Counted from the stretch's first letter, positions 37,167 to 49,709 are shown. The stretch: 64,000 nt of DNA from Caballeronia catudaia (GCF_001544755.2 NZ_FCOF02000002.1:291931-355930); one strand, 5' to 3'. Program-made: numbers and translations. Notes: generated from the letters alone by a model not told the origin.

Positions 37167-37194
37167 AAAAAAACCCCCGCCGAGGCGGGGGTTT
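37167..37194 (-). terminator. Terminator of the ompA-family gene
   Basis: An 11-bp stem (AAACCCCCGCC / GGCGGGGGTTT) 25 bases after the stop is followed on the minus strand by a run of T. Confidence 0.88.
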
Positions 37195-37218
37195 GATCTG
37201 CGGCAATCCAGCTCGCTA

Positions 37219-37878
37219 TTACTGCTGCGGCTGACGCGTCGTGCCAACAACTTCGACTTCCACGCGACGATCCGGTGCGAGGCAGGCGATGAGTTGCTTG
37301 CGGTTCTTCTGCGTGCACTTGCCGCCCGTAACCGGGTCGCGCTTGCCCTTGCCTTCCGTGTAGATGCGGTTGGCTTCGATGCCCTTGCTGACCAGGTAAG
37401 CCTTCACAGCTTGCGCACGGCGCAGCGACAGACGATTGTTGTAAGCGTCCGAACCGATGCGGTCGGTGTAACCCGTTGCAACCACGACTTCGAGGTTCAG
37501 CGCGCCGATCTTCGATGCCAGATCGTCCAGCTTTTCCTTACCAGCCGGCTTCAGGACAGCCTTGTCGAAGTCGAACAGAGCGTCAGCCTGATAGGTAACC
37601 TTCTGGCTCGTGATAGCAGGCGGCGGAGCGACCGGTGCCGGCGGCGTCGGTGCTTGCGCGACCAGCGCGCCATCGCACTTTGCGTTTGCCGTAGCCGGCG
37701 TCCAGAATGCGTCGCGCCAGCACAGTTCGTTCGTGCCGTTCATCCACACATACTCGCCCGTACCGTTCACCCAGTTGTCATTCACGGCTTGTCGCGAGGC
37801 CGGCACCGATTGTGCCGAGGCCGATGCAGCCATAACTGCGGTAGCTGCAATGAACGCGAGCTTTGAAAGTTTATTCAT
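37219..37878 (-). CDS. OmpA-family outer membrane protein
   Basis: A 219-residue protein with a signal peptide (M-N-K-L-S-K-L-A-F-I to A-S-A). A short N-terminal part contains two V-N-G-T-G/M-N-G-T-N repeats, then a Pro-rich hinge (P-T-P-P-A-P-V-A-P-P-P-A). The C-terminal OmpA domain binds peptidoglycan, with F-D-F-D-K-A-V-L-K-P, T-G-Y-T-D-R-I-G-S and N-R-L-S-L-R-R-A-Q-A. There is no eight-stranded barrel, so it resembles the short OmpA-like proteins of Burkholderia. It anchors the outer membrane to the wall. GAGGAG precedes the start. Confidence 0.92.
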   Translation of the reverse strand: MNKLSKLAFIAATAVMAASASAQSVPASRQAVNDNWVNGTGEYVWMNGTNELCWRDAFWTPATANAKCDGALVAQAPTPPAPVAPPPAITSQKVTYQADALFDFDKAVLKPAGKEKLDDLASKIGALNLEVVVATGYTDRIGSDAYNNRLSLRRAQAVKAYLVSKGIEANRIYTEGKGKRDPVTGGKCTQKNRKQLIACLAPDRRVEVEVVGTTRQPQQ

Positions 37879-38579
37879 ATTTCTCCTCTCGAAATTGAGA
37901 TTACCGCAGGTTTACTGCGAGCCTGTAGACGAAGACAAGTCATACATTGCTCGAAGTATAACATTCCCGCGGAACAAAACGCGCTGTATAGACTTCGAGC
38001 AGTGTCTAACTTTGTGCGTTGGCATTTTGCCATATCGTTCCCTTGCAACGATAAAAATATCCCCGCACGCTGTACGCCCGCAACCTTATGTGGTGCATGC
38101 GCAACAAGAAGGGGACAGGAGACGCCCAGGCCGCAAAGAAGGCGCGAAAATCGCGCACATTGCGTGCCTAAAAGCGGTTTCCTGCGTGTTTTTATCGCGG
38201 TACTTTCCTTGTCTGGCAAAACGACGAGGCGGCATGATAGCCCGCCCGGATGACGAATTGACGGAATACGTTCCCCAGTTTTTGTAAGTAATTGGTACAG
38301 CGTTGCGCATCGCGAAGTATCCGCGCGCATAGCGGATCGCAGGCAGGTTTTTTCGGCTTGCACTGTATGTATACAGCAGGCATCGGGCGCGAAAGTCGCG
38401 CATGGTAGAATCTTCTGATGCGCTGCGTTCGCAGCACATAATAAATGCATGCGCTGCACATGCAGCGCGCAGCGTACGTCGGCTATGCGCCACGCCGGCG
38501 CATGTCGCGCGGCTGGCGGAAGATCCTGCCACATCGCCGCGCGTTGCCGTGTCGCCGCTGCAAGTTCAAGACACGGATA
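37879..38579. other. Long intergenic region between the ompA-family gene and gyrA
   Basis: These 701 bases hold no convincing gene. On the minus strand a TATACT (about 37966-37971) may be the ompA-family -10 element. On the plus strand an extended -10 (TGG-TAGAAT, 38403-38411) fits a gyrA promoter. The 168-base gyrA leader then contains two perfect stems, GCTGCG-TT-CGCAGC (38422-38435) and GCGCTGCA-CA-TGCAGCGC (38451-38468). A palindrome CTGTAT-GT-ATACAG lies at 38363-38376. Confidence 0.6.
38403..38411 (+). promoter_or_regulatory. Extended -10 promoter element for gyrA
   Basis: TGG directly precedes TAGAAT, an extended -10 arrangement that can work without a strong -35 box; none is seen at 17 bases. 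Confidence 0.45.
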
Positions 38580-41225
<2,646 letters not shown>

Positions 41226-41410
41226 TATTTTTTGTGTCACGGACCTCTCGTTATCGCTTTTGAAAGCCTGAATTGGTTAAGCTGCGCGACCTGAGCGCCT
41301 TGCTGACGTTTGTGCTTGTTCGTGCTTCGCAACAGGCGAAGCCGGCATCGGACGGACATGCAAAAGCTCGTCGCCAGTGCTGAACTGGATATTTTTTACA
41401 GGGAGTAATG

Positions 41411-42025
41411 ATGCAAGGACGTTTCAAGCAGTGGATGTTGCTGGCCGCTTTCGTGCCGACTTTCGCGATGGCTCAGTCGCTTCAGAATCAGGCGCCTGCA
41501 CAGTCGGCCGCACCGGCGCCGGCCGCAGCAGCACCGGTTGATCCGGCCAAGCAAGCCGCGATCAAGGATCTGCTCGACGCGATCGACGCACAGAAGCTGG
41601 TCGGTGCGATCGGTAACAGCGCGCAAATGCAGTCGAAGCAGCTCGTGCCGGCGATCCTCTCGGACGCACTGTCCGAGAACAAGACGCTGAACGACAAGCA
41701 GAAGCAGGCTGCCGTTCCGGCGCTGCAGAAGAACGCAGTGCCGAAGCTGGTAGATTCCGCTGGCCAGGTGTTCGCGACCGACGCATTCCGCAAGGACGCA
41801 ATGCAGGCTCAGTTCGACGCGTACGCGAAGTACTACTCGACCGACGAGATCAAGGATCTGACCAACTTCTACAAGAGCCCGACCGGCCGCAAGTTCATCC
41901 AGGTTCAGGACCAGGTTGGCCGCGACGTCGTGAACGGTCTGATGCAGAAGTACATGCCGCAAGCCATCAAGGCGACGCGCACGCAAGCCGATCAGGAAGT
42001 GGCGAGCGTCAGGCCGGGCAAGTAA
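41411..42025 (+). CDS. DUF2059 domain-containing exported protein
   Basis: A 204-residue protein with a signal peptide ending A-M-A-Q. A linker rich in Ala and Pro is followed by a helical DUF2059 domain (residues about 90-190) with [24 protein letters not shown], the hallmark of the family. The function is unknown and the location is periplasmic. Two ATGs occur in tandem; the second (41411) is better spaced from GGGAG, but 41408 is possible. Codon choice looks like that of well-expressed genes. A GC hairpin at 42059-42077 may end the transcript. Confidence 0.88.
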   Translation: MQGRFKQWMLLAAFVPTFAMAQSLQNQAPAQSAAPAPAAAAPVDPAKQAAIKDLLDAIDAQKLVGAIGNSAQMQSKQLVPAILSDALSENKTLNDKQKQAAVPALQKNAVPKLVDSAGQVFATDAFRKDAMQAQFDAYAKYYSTDEIKDLTNFYKSPTGRKFIQVQDQVGRDVVNGLMQKYMPQAIKATRTQADQEVASVRPGK

Positions 42026-42080
42026 GCACGGTGATATCGTCCTGACGGACATCCGCCGACGGGGCTCACCGCCCCGTGCA

Positions 42081-42109
42081 TTGGCGGGTTTTCAGGACAG
42101 TGCGATAAT
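42081..42109 (+). promoter_or_regulatory. Probable promoter of serC and the downstream block
   Basis: TTGGCG (42081-42086), 17 bases, then GATAAT (42104-42109), about 115 bases before serC. It directly follows a GC hairpin (ACGGGGC 42059-42065 / GCCCCGT 42071-42077). Confidence 0.5.
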
Positions 42110-42224
42110 GGCTGTTTGCGCGCAAGTGCAAGCAGCCATTTCTTTTTCGGGCGTGAAAAACGCGGTCATCGTTCCATCTGCCGTTCCTTTCGCGCCTGGC
42201 CAATTGGAATTCCGGGATCTCCAG

Positions 42225-43307
42225 ATGCGCGTGTTCAATTTCTCCGCCGGCCCCGCCGCCATGCCAGAAGAAGTTCTGAAGCAGGCAGCCGAAGAAATGC
42301 TCGATTGGCAAGGCAGCGGTATGAGCGTGATGGAAATGAGCCATCGCGGCGCGGAGTTCATGTCGATACACGAGGCGGCGCTGACCGACCTGCGCGAGTT
42401 GCTGAAGGTCCCCGCGTCGCACCGAATTCTGTTCTTGCAGGGCGGCGGCATCGGCGAAAACGCCATCGTGCCGATGAACCTGCTCGGCAAGAAGCAAACC
42501 GCCGATTTCGTCGTGACCGGTTCGTGGTCCACCAAGTCGTTCAAGGAAGCGCAGAAATACGGCACGCCGCATCTCGCGGCGAGCGGCAAAACCGAAGCGG
42601 GCTTCACGCGCGTGCCGGCCTTCAGTGAATGGCAGTTGTCGGACGATCCGGCGTACGTGCATCTGTGCTCGAACGAAACCATCGACGGCGTCGAGGCCTT
42701 CGAGATTCCCGATCTGGGCGACATCCCGCTTGTCGCGGATGCTTCTTCGCATATCCTGTCGCGCCCGATGGACATCGCCAAGTACGGCGTGCTCTTCGGC
42801 GGCGCGCAGAAGAACATCGGCATGGCGGGCGTGACGGTCGTGATCGTGCGCGAGGATCTGCTCGACCGCGCGCTGCCCATTTGCCCGTCCGCATTCGAAT
42901 GGAAGATCGTCGCGGAGAACAACTCGATGTACAACACGCCGCCCACGTATGCGATCTATATCGCCGGGCTCGTCTTCAAGTGGCTGAAGAAGCAGGGCGG
43001 CCTGGCAGCAATCGAAGCGCGTAACGTCGAGAAGGCGAAGCTGCTGTACGACACCATCGATTCCAGCGATTTCTACGTCAACAAGGTCGAGCGGAAAAAC
43101 CGTTCGCGGATGAACGTGCCGTTCTTCCTTGCCGACGAATCGCGCAATACCGATTTTCTGGCCGGCGCGAAGGCGCGCGGGCTTCTGCAACTGAAGGGCC
43201 ACAAGTCCGTCGGCGGCATGCGGGCATCGATCTACAACGCGGTGCCGGTCGAGGGCGTGAAGGCGCTCGTCCAATACATGGAAGATTTCGAGAGGACAAG
43301 CGCATAA
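42225..43307 (+). CDS. serC: Phosphoserine aminotransferase
   Basis: A 360-residue class V PLP aminotransferase. It begins [14 protein letters not shown] and has the PLP-lysine region in [12 protein letters not shown]. It also has R-S-R-M-N-V-P-F and [10 protein letters not shown] near the C-terminus. It converts 3-phosphohydroxypyruvate to phosphoserine and also serves pyridoxal phosphate synthesis. The start at 42225 is set by the conserved N-terminus. Directly after the stop lies a palindrome and a second, displaced copy of the last codons of the gene. Confidence 0.97.
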   Translation: MRVFNFSAGPAAMPEEVLKQAAEEMLDWQGSGMSVMEMSHRGAEFMSIHEAALTDLRELLKVPASHRILFLQGGGIGENAIVPMNLLGKKQTADFVVTGSWSTKSFKEAQKYGTPHLAASGKTEAGFTRVPAFSEWQLSDDPAYVHLCSNETIDGVEAFEIPDLGDIPLVADASSHILSRPMDIAKYGVLFGGAQKNIGMAGVTVVIVREDLLDRALPICPSAFEWKIVAENNSMYNTPPTYAIYIAGLVFKWLKKQGGLAAIEARNVEKAKLLYDTIDSSDFYVNKVERKNRSRMNVPFFLADESRNTDFLAGAKARGLLQLKGHKSVGGMRASIYNAVPVEGVKALVQYMEDFERTSA

Positions 43308-43390
43308 GACGGGAGTAAGCGCTAAAGCGCCAACTCCCGTCGCTACGCTCGATCGACTACATGAAGGAATTCGAGCGCACGAGCGCTTAA
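43264..43390 (+). repeat. Imperfect duplication of the serC 3' end flanking a palindromic element
   Basis: The end of serC (43264-43307) encodes [14 protein letters not shown]. A second copy at 43346-43390 encodes Y-M-K-E-F-E-R-T-S-A-stop. From TACATG to TAA the copies match at 26 of 33 bases, with differences mostly synonymous or conservative. The 38 bases between them contain the palindrome listed separately. The downstream copy has no start codon and is not translated as a gene. Confidence 0.85.
43308..43341. repeat. REP-like palindromic element after serC
   Basis: GACGGGAGT (43308-43316) and ACTCCCGTC (43333-43341) are perfect 9-bp arms. Inside them GCGCT-AA-AGCGC forms a nested stem. 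The form resembles dispersed extragenic palindromes. No T-tract follows, so it is not a classic terminator. Confidence 0.65.
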
Positions 43391-43415
43391 ACCGCATCAG
43401 ACACCAAAGCACCGC

Positions 43416-44498
43416 ATGGACGACGATCTCAATTCAAGACTCAAACCGCTGCGCGAGCGCATCGACGTGCTCGACGCGCAGCTCATCGCACTGCTGAATC
43501 AGCGCGCTTCCGTCGCGCTCGAAGTCGGCGAGGTGAAGAAGCATTTCAATGCGCCAGTGTTTCGTCCGGAGCGCGAGTTGCAGGTCATTGCGCGCCTTCA
43601 GGAGATGAGCGAAGGGCCGCTCGCCGATGAGCACATCGCGTCGATCTGGCGCGAGATCATGGCCGCGAGCCGCGCGCTCGAGCAGACCATCCGCGCCGCC
43701 TATCTCGGGCCGGTCGGCACGTACAGCGAACAGGCGATGTTCGAATACTTCGGGCATTCGATCGAAGGGCTGCCGTGTCCGTCCATCGATGAAGTGTTTC
43801 GCTCGGTCGAAGCGGGCGCGGCGCAACACGGTGTCGTGCCCGTCGAGAATTCGGCCGAAGGCGCGGTGTCGCGCACGCTCGATCTGCTCTTGCAGACGTC
43901 GCTGCTGATCGGCGGCGAGCTCGCATTGCCGATTCATCACAATCTGTTGACCGCGTCCGGCACGCTCGATGGCGTCACGCGCGTGTGCGCGCATCCGCAG
44001 GCGCTCGCGCAGTGCCAGCGCTGGCTCACGGCGAATGCGCCGCATCTGGAGCGCCAGGCGGTGTCGAGCAATGCGGAAGCGGCACGCATGGCAGTCAACG
44101 ATCCGACGGTTGCGGCCGTCGCCGGCGACCGCGCCGCGACGCACTACGAGCTTGGCATCGTGTTCTCGCAGATTCAGGACGATCCGCACAATCGCACGCG
44201 CTTCGTGATCGTCGGCAAGCAGCCGACCGATTCGAGCGGTCACGATCAGACGTCGCTCATCGTCTCGGTGACGAACGAAGCGGGCGCGGTGTTCAAGCTG
44301 CTGGAGCCGCTCGCCAATCACGCCGTCTCGATGACGCGTTTCGAATCGCGCCCGGCGCGCTCGGGCGCGTGGGAGTACTACTTTTATATCGACATCGAAG
44401 GACATCGCGACGATGCTTCGGTTGCCGCGGCCCTGGATGAGCTTGGGCGCAAAGCCGCGTTCCTGAAGATTCTCGGTTCGTATCCGCGGGCGCGTTGA
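43416..44498 (+). CDS. pheA: Bifunctional chorismate mutase/prephenate dehydratase (P-protein)
   Basis: A 360-residue protein. Residues 1-90 are an AroQ chorismate mutase (L-R-E-R-I-D-V-L-D-A-Q-L-I-A-L-L-N-Q-R). A prephenate dehydratase domain follows (Y-L-G-P-V-G-T-Y-S-E-Q-A, then P-V-E-N-S-A-E-G-A-V), and a C-terminal ACT domain carries the phenylalanine-binding E-S-R-P motif, here F-E-S-R-P-A-R. It makes phenylpyruvate for phenylalanine and is normally inhibited by phenylalanine. No separate aminotransferase gene lies between it and tyrA. Confidence 0.97.
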   Translation: MDDDLNSRLKPLRERIDVLDAQLIALLNQRASVALEVGEVKKHFNAPVFRPERELQVIARLQEMSEGPLADEHIASIWREIMAASRALEQTIRAAYLGPVGTYSEQAMFEYFGHSIEGLPCPSIDEVFRSVEAGAAQHGVVPVENSAEGAVSRTLDLLLQTSLLIGGELALPIHHNLLTASGTLDGVTRVCAHPQALAQCQRWLTANAPHLERQAVSSNAEAARMAVNDPTVAAVAGDRAATHYELGIVFSQIQDDPHNRTRFVIVGKQPTDSSGHDQTSLIVSVTNEAGAVFKLLEPLANHAVSMTRFESRPARSGAWEYYFYIDIEGHRDDASVAAALDELGRKAAFLKILGSYPRAR

Positions 44499-44532
44499 GC
44501 GGCCGTTTCGTTTTCAGCTTCAGGCTGCATCG

Positions 44533-45453
44533 ATGTTCTCATTCAACAAACTGGTTATCTTCGGCGTCGGTCTGATCGGCGGATCGCTCGCGCGCGCGTT
44601 GCGTGAGCGCGCGGGGCCTGGCGGCAGCGTCGTCGGCGTCGGGCGAACAGCGGCGTCGGTTGCGCGCGCAATCGAACTCGGCGTGATCGACGAAGCCGCC
44701 GCGCTCGACGACGACACCGCGCTGGCCAACGCGCTCGCAGGCGCGGACGTGGTGCTGCTCGCCGCGCCCGTCGCGCAGACCGAGCCGCTGCTCGCGCGCA
44801 TCGCGCCGTTTCTCGGCGAGCGCACCATCGTCACCGATGCGGGCAGCACGAAGAGCGACGTCGTCGCGGCGGCGCGGCGCACGCTCGGCCCGCGTGTCGC
44901 GCAGTTCGTGCCGGGCCACCCGATCGCCGGGCGCGAGTCGAGCGGCGTCGATGCGGCGCTGCCCGATCTCTACGTCGATCGCAATGTCGTGCTGTGTCCG
45001 TTGCCCGAAAACGCGGCCGACGATGTCGAGCGCATCGCCTCGATGTGGCGCGCGACCGGCGCGTGCGTGCGTCAGATGAGCGAGGCGCAGCACGACCGCG
45101 TGTTCGCGTCGGTGAGCCATTTGCCGCACGTTTTGTCGTTCGCGCTCGTCGACCAGATTCTCGATACGCCCGATGCGGAGCTGAAATTCTCGTTCGCGGC
45201 GGGCGGTTTCCGCGATTTCACGCGCATCGCGGCGTCGAGCCCGGAAATGTGGCGCGATATCTGTGTCGCGAACCGCGCCGCGCTGCTCGCCGAACTCGAC
45301 GATTACACCGCTGTGCTCGCGCGTTTTCGAGCGGCGATCGAGGCATCGGACGGCGCAGCGCTCGAAGCCGCGTTTGCGCGCTCGCGCGTCGCGCGCAAGG
45401 AATGGCAGGAACGCGGCGGCATCAAGCCTTCCAATGACGTCGCTGCGAAATAA
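44533..45453 (+). CDS. tyrA: Prephenate dehydrogenase
   Basis: A 306-residue monofunctional enzyme. The NAD-binding motif G-V-G-L-I-G-G-S lies at residues 11-18. The central H-P-I-A-G-R-E-S-S-G and later S-H-L-P-H-V-L-S-F-A motifs are typical of TyrA. It oxidatively decarboxylates prephenate (or arogenate) for tyrosine synthesis. It lies 34 bases after pheA and 15 before aroA. Confidence 0.95.
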   Translation: MFSFNKLVIFGVGLIGGSLARALRERAGPGGSVVGVGRTAASVARAIELGVIDEAAALDDDTALANALAGADVVLLAAPVAQTEPLLARIAPFLGERTIVTDAGSTKSDVVAAARRTLGPRVAQFVPGHPIAGRESSGVDAALPDLYVDRNVVLCPLPENAADDVERIASMWRATGACVRQMSEAQHDRVFASVSHLPHVLSFALVDQILDTPDAELKFSFAAGGFRDFTRIAASSPEMWRDICVANRAALLAELDDYTAVLARFRAAIEASDGAALEAAFARSRVARKEWQERGGIKPSNDVAAK

Positions 45454-45468
45454 GGAAACAGAAACACT

Positions 45469-46773
45469 ATGGAACATCTCGATCTCGGACCTTTCTCCCG
45501 CGCGTCCGGCACGGTGCGCCTGCCCGGCTCGAAGAGCATCTCGAACCGCGTGCTGCTGCTCGCGGCTTTGTCGTTGGGCGAAACGTCGATCACCAATCTG
45601 CTCGATTCCGACGACACCCGCGTGATGATCGCCGCGCTCAAGACGCTCGGCGTCGATGTCCGTGAGGACGGCGAGCGCGTGATCGTCGGCGGCACGGGTG
45701 GTGCGTTTGCGTCGAAATCGGCGGAACTGTTCCTCGGCAATGCCGGCACGGCGGTGCGTCCGCTGACCGCGGCGCTCGCGGTGAACGGCGGCGAATATCG
45801 CGTGCATGGCGTGCCGCGCATGCACGAACGGCCTATCGGCGATCTCGTCGACGGGCTGCGGCAGATCGGCGCGAGCATCGATTACGAGCTCAACGACGGT
45901 TTTCCGCCGCTGAAGATTCACGCTGCGAAGATCGCCGTCGACAAGCCCATTCGCGTGCGCGGCGATGTGTCGAGCCAGTTCCTCACCGCGCTCTTGATGA
46001 GCCTGCCGGTGATCGAAGGCCGCAACGGTCCGGTTACGGTCGAAGTCGAGGGCGAACTCATTTCGAAGCCGTACATCGACATCACGATCCGCTTGATGGA
46101 GCGTTTCGGCGTGACCGTCGAGCGCGACGGCTGGGCGCGGTTCACGGTGGCGGCGGGCGCGCGCTACACGTCGCCGGGCGCGATCATGGTCGAAGGCGAC
46201 GCGTCGTCGGCGTCGTACTTTCTCGCGGCGGGCGCGATCGGCCACGGACCGGTGCGGGTGGAAGGCGTCGGGCGCGCGAGCATTCAGGGCGACGTCGGTT
46301 TCGCCGATGCGCTGAATCGCATGGGCGCGAACGTGATGATGGGCGAGGACTGGATCGAAGTGCGCGGCGTCGAGTCCGACGACGGCAAGCTCGCGCCCAT
46401 CGACATGGATTTCAACCTGATTCCCGACGCCGCGATGACGATCGCCGTCGCCGCGCTTTTCGCGAGCGGCACGACGACGCTGCGCAACATCGCGAGCTGG
46501 CGCGTGAAGGAAACCGACCGCATCGCCGCGATGGCGACCGAACTGCGCAAGGTTGGCGCGACGGTGGAAGACGGCGCGGACTATCTCGTCGTCACGCCGC
46601 CTGCGAAACTGACGGCGAACGCCGCGATCGACACCTACGACGATCACCGCATGGCGATGTGCTTCTCGCTCGTGAGCCTCGGACGCGTGCAGGTGCGCAT
46701 CAACGATCCGAAGTGCGTCAACAAGACTTTCCCGGACTATTTCGACCGGTTCGCCACACTCGTGAAGGCCTGA
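45469..46773 (+). CDS. aroA: 3-phosphoshikimate 1-carboxyvinyltransferase (EPSP synthase)
   Basis: A 434-residue class I EPSP synthase. It has [10 protein letters not shown] near the start, [12 protein letters not shown] for the phosphoenolpyruvate site, and V-K-E-T-D-R near the C-terminus. It joins shikimate 3-phosphate and phosphoenolpyruvate in aromatic synthesis. AGGA precedes the start. The G-N-A-G-T-A motif is the usual glyphosate-sensitive form. Confidence 0.97.
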   Translation: MEHLDLGPFSRASGTVRLPGSKSISNRVLLLAALSLGETSITNLLDSDDTRVMIAALKTLGVDVREDGERVIVGGTGGAFASKSAELFLGNAGTAVRPLTAALAVNGGEYRVHGVPRMHERPIGDLVDGLRQIGASIDYELNDGFPPLKIHAAKIAVDKPIRVRGDVSSQFLTALLMSLPVIEGRNGPVTVEVEGELISKPYIDITIRLMERFGVTVERDGWARFTVAAGARYTSPGAIMVEGDASSASYFLAAGAIGHGPVRVEGVGRASIQGDVGFADALNRMGANVMMGEDWIEVRGVESDDGKLAPIDMDFNLIPDAAMTIAVAALFASGTTTLRNIASWRVKETDRIAAMATELRKVGATVEDGADYLVVTPPAKLTANAAIDTYDDHRMAMCFSLVSLGRVQVRINDPKCVNKTFPDYFDRFATLVKA

Positions 46774-46834
46774 CGTGAAACGCGATGCCATCGACTTCAA
46801 CAACCGTAATAACGGGCCAGAACGCCAGGACACG

Positions 46835-47521
46835 ATGAAACCGACCCGTCCATACGACCCCACTCCAGTGATCACCATTGACGGGCCGACGGCGTCGGGC
46901 AAGGGCACGGTCGCGGCGATCGTCGCGGCGACGCTCGGCTTCCATCTGCTCGACAGCGGCGCGCTGTACCGGCTCGCGGCGCTGGCGAGCCTGCGCTACG
47001 ACGTGGCGAAGGACGACGCGGCCGGCCTTGCAAGACTGATCGAGGCGCTCCATATCACGTTCCGCGAAGGTTGCGCCCAGCTCGACGGCGTGGACGTTTC
47101 CGGCGAAATCCGCGCCGAGGAAGTCGGCAACCGCGCCTCCGCGATCGCGGTCCATCCCGAGGTTCGCCAGGCGCTGGTCGCGCGCCAGCGGGCCTTCCGC
47201 AAGCGCCCCGGCCTCGTCGCCGATGGCCGCGACATGGGCACGGTCATCTTCCCCGACGCCACGCTGAAAGTCTTTTTGACCGCCAGCGACGAGGCGCGCG
47301 CCGCCAGACGGTATAAGCAATTGATGCAAAAAGGTTTTTCTGCTAATATGGATGACTTGCTGCGAGATTTGCGTGCACGCGACGACCGGGACATGAACCG
47401 GAGCGCCGCGCCGCTCAAGCCCGCGGCGGATGCGAAGACGCTGGACACCTCCGGTTTGTCGATCGATCAAGCGGTCGAGCAGATCATCGGCTGGTACAGC
47501 GAGATTCGTGTAGTGCAGTAG
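46835..47521 (+). CDS. cmk: Cytidylate kinase
   Basis: A 228-residue nucleoside monophosphate kinase. The P-loop [11 protein letters not shown] is near the N-terminus, with D-S-G-A-L-Y-R for CMP and [11 protein letters not shown]. It phosphorylates CMP and dCMP with ATP. I chose ATG 46835 because it gives the normal length and has CAGGA upstream; a GTG at 46775 would add 20 residues just after the aroA stop. Confidence 0.95.
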   Translation: MKPTRPYDPTPVITIDGPTASGKGTVAAIVAATLGFHLLDSGALYRLAALASLRYDVAKDDAAGLARLIEALHITFREGCAQLDGVDVSGEIRAEEVGNRASAIAVHPEVRQALVARQRAFRKRPGLVADGRDMGTVIFPDATLKVFLTASDEARAARRYKQLMQKGFSANMDDLLRDLRARDDRDMNRSAAPLKPAADAKTLDTSGLSIDQAVEQIIGWYSEIRVVQ

Positions 47522-47643
47522 AAGAAAGGTGCTCTGCCGGGAGGCAGGGCGTGTGTTAAACCCTTTAACCCCGTATGGCATTGCGCCTCACCGGGTCTCA
47601 ATACCGAGACCACCGCGCAAAGGCCGTGCAAATATCGATTTTT
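47522..47643 (+). promoter_or_regulatory. rpsA leader with three stems and no Shine-Dalgarno
   Basis: The leader contains an imperfect GC stem at 47531-47550, the repeat GTTAAA-CCC-TTTAAC at 47555-47569, and GGTCTC-AATACC-GAGACC at 47594-47611. The bases just before the rpsA ATG are U/A-rich and lack a purine-rich ribosome binding site. In E. coli, rpsA has a structured, SD-less start used for S1 autoregulation; a similar mechanism is inferred here. Confidence 0.5.
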
Positions 47644-49356
47644 ATGTCCGACCTGCAAACCTCCACCCCGAATACCGAATCCTTTGCGGCTCTGTTCGAA
47701 GAGTCGCTGACCAAGCAGGACATGCGCGCCGGCGAAGTGATCTCCGCCGAAGTCGTGCGTGTCGACCACAACTTCGTGGTCGTCAACGCTGGTCTCAAGT
47801 CCGAAGCCTATATTCCGCTCGAAGAATTCCTGAACGACGCGGGTGAAGTGGAAGTGCAGGCGGGCGACTTCGTTTCCGTCGCGATCGACGCGCTGGAAAA
47901 CGGCTATGGCGACACCATCCTGTCGCGCGACAAGGCGAAGCGTCTGGCTTCGTGGCTGTCGCTGGAAAAAGCGCTCGACAACAACGAACTCGTGACCGGC
48001 ACGATCACGGGCAAGGTCAAGGGCGGCATGACCGTGATGGTCAACGGCATCCGCGCGTTCCTGCCGGGTTCGCTCGTCGACACGCGTCCGGTCAAGGACA
48101 CGACGCCGTACGAAGGCAAGACGCTCGAATTCCGCGTCATCAAGCTCGATCGCAAGCGTAACAACGTGGTGCTGTCGCGCCGCGCCGTCATCGAAGCGAC
48201 GCAGGGCGAAGAGCGCGCGAAGCTGCTCGAGACGCTGAAGGAAGGCGCGATCGTCGAAGGCGTGGTCAAGAACATCACCGACTACGGTGCGTTCGTGGAC
48301 CTCGGCGGCATCGACGGCCTGCTGCACATCACCGACATCGCATGGCGCCGCGTGCGTCACCCGAGCGAAGTCCTGTCGGTTGGCCAGGAAGTCACCGCCA
48401 AGATCCTCAAGTTCGACCAAGAGAAGAACCGCGTCTCGCTCGGCATCAAGCAACTCGGCGACGATCCGTGGGAAGGCATCTCGCGCCGCTACCCGTCGGG
48501 CACGCGCCTGTTCGGCAAGGTCACGAACATCACCGACTACGGCGCATTCGTCGAAGTGGAATCGGGCATCGAAGGCCTGGTTCACGTGTCGGAAATGGAC
48601 TGGACGAACAAGAACGTTGCGCCGTCGAAGGTCGTGCAACTCGGTGACGAAGTCGAAGTCATGGTTCTCGAAATCGACGAAGACCGCCGCCGTATCTCCC
48701 TCGGCATGAAGCAGTGCAAGCCGAATCCGTGGGATGACTTCAGCCGCAACTTCAAGAAGGGCGACAAGATCAGCGGCGCCATCAAGTCGATCACCGACTT
48801 CGGCGTGTTCATCGGTCTGCCTGGCGGCATCGACGGTCTGGTTCACCTGTCGGACCTGTCGTGGTCGGAAACCGGCGAAGAAGCCGTCCGCAAGTACAAG
48901 AAGGGCGACGAAGTCGAAGCCGTGGTTCTTGGCATCGACGTGGACAAGGAACGCATCTCGCTTGGCATCAAGCAGCTCGAAGGCGATCCGTTCAACAACT
49001 TCGTCGCGATCAACGACAAGGGCGCTATCGTCGACGGTATCGTGAAGACGGTGGACCCGAAGGGTGCGGTCGTCACGCTGTCCGGCGAAGTCGAAGGCTA
49101 CCTGCGTGCTTCGGAAATCGCGCAAGACCGCGTGGAAGATGCGCGCAATGTGCTGAAGGAAGGCGACAAGGTCAACGCGATGATCATCAACATCGATCGC
49201 AAGTCGCGTGGCATCAACCTGTCGATCAAGGCGAAGGATTCGGCCGAACAGCAGGAAGCCATGCGCAGCCTGCAGGGCGACTCGAATGCCGCCGCGACCG
49301 GCACGACCAACCTCGGCGCGCTGCTCAAGGCCAAGCTCGACGGCCAGAACAGCTAA
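47644..49356 (+). CDS. rpsA: 30S ribosomal protein S1
   Basis: A 570-residue protein with six S1 (OB-fold) repeats. The first two are divergent and bind the ribosome; the later four show V-x-x-I-T-D-Y/F-G-A/V-F-V in turn (for example [11 protein letters not shown] and [11 protein letters not shown]). S1 binds and unfolds mRNA for translation initiation. The start at 47644 (M-S-D-L-Q-T-S) is supported by the conserved [10 protein letters not shown] that follows. Codon use is strongly biased, as expected for a highly expressed gene. Confidence 0.98.
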   Translation: MSDLQTSTPNTESFAALFEESLTKQDMRAGEVISAEVVRVDHNFVVVNAGLKSEAYIPLEEFLNDAGEVEVQAGDFVSVAIDALENGYGDTILSRDKAKRLASWLSLEKALDNNELVTGTITGKVKGGMTVMVNGIRAFLPGSLVDTRPVKDTTPYEGKTLEFRVIKLDRKRNNVVLSRRAVIEATQGEERAKLLETLKEGAIVEGVVKNITDYGAFVDLGGIDGLLHITDIAWRRVRHPSEVLSVGQEVTAKILKFDQEKNRVSLGIKQLGDDPWEGISRRYPSGTRLFGKVTNITDYGAFVEVESGIEGLVHVSEMDWTNKNVAPSKVVQLGDEVEVMVLEIDEDRRRISLGMKQCKPNPWDDFSRNFKKGDKISGAIKSITDFGVFIGLPGGIDGLVHLSDLSWSETGEEAVRKYKKGDEVEAVVLGIDVDKERISLGIKQLEGDPFNNFVAINDKGAIVDGIVKTVDPKGAVVTLSGEVEGYLRASEIAQDRVEDARNVLKEGDKVNAMIINIDRKSRGINLSIKAKDSAEQQEAMRSLQGDSNAAATGTTNLGALLKAKLDGQNS

Positions 49357-49379
49357 GCCCTTAACGGCACAGCTGCAGA

Positions 49380-49709
49380 ATGACCAAATCGGAATTGGTC
49401 GCCCAGTTGGCGTCGCGATTTCCGCAACTTGTCCTCAAGGATGCGGATTTCGCGGTGAAGACGATGCTCGATGCGATGTCGGAGGCTTTGGCCAACGGTC
49501 ACCGCATCGAGATTCGCGGCTTCGGCAGCTTTGGGCTCAACCGTCGTCCATCACGCGTCGGGCGCAATCCCAAGTCGGGTGAAAAAGTGCTGGTACCGGA
49601 GAAATTCGTGCCGCACTTCAAGCCGGGCAAGGAGTTGCGCGAACGCGTCGACGGTCGCGCGGGCGAGCCGTTGAAGCAGTCGAATGACGACGATGCGGAC
49701 GATCTCTGA
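49380..49709 (+). CDS. ihfB: Integration host factor beta subunit
   Basis: A 109-residue DNABII protein. It begins M-T-K-S-E-L-V and contains [11 protein letters not shown] and the DNA-intercalating arm [10 protein letters not shown]. The C-terminal acidic tail (D-D-D-A-D-D-L) extends beyond the roughly 94 residues of E. coli IHF-beta. With IHF-alpha it bends DNA, which also assists sigma-54 promoters. It follows rpsA by 23 bases, as in many proteobacteria. Confidence 0.96.
   Translation: MTKSELVAQLASRFPQLVLKDADFAVKTMLDAMSEALANGHRIEIRGFGSFGLNRRPSRVGRNPKSGEKVLVPEKFVPHFKPGKELRERVDGRAGEPLKQSNDDDADDL

Noticed and set aside
38363..38376. CTGTATGTATACAG palindrome as a LexA box upstream of gyrA
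   Set aside because: LexA sites of this type need CTGT-N8-ACAG. Here the spacing is N6, and gyrA is not a usual SOS gene.
44539..46908. 789-codon minus-strand open frame opposite tyrA and aroA
   Set aside because: The translation is His/Arg-rich and without family features; the opposite-strand genes are complete and recognised.
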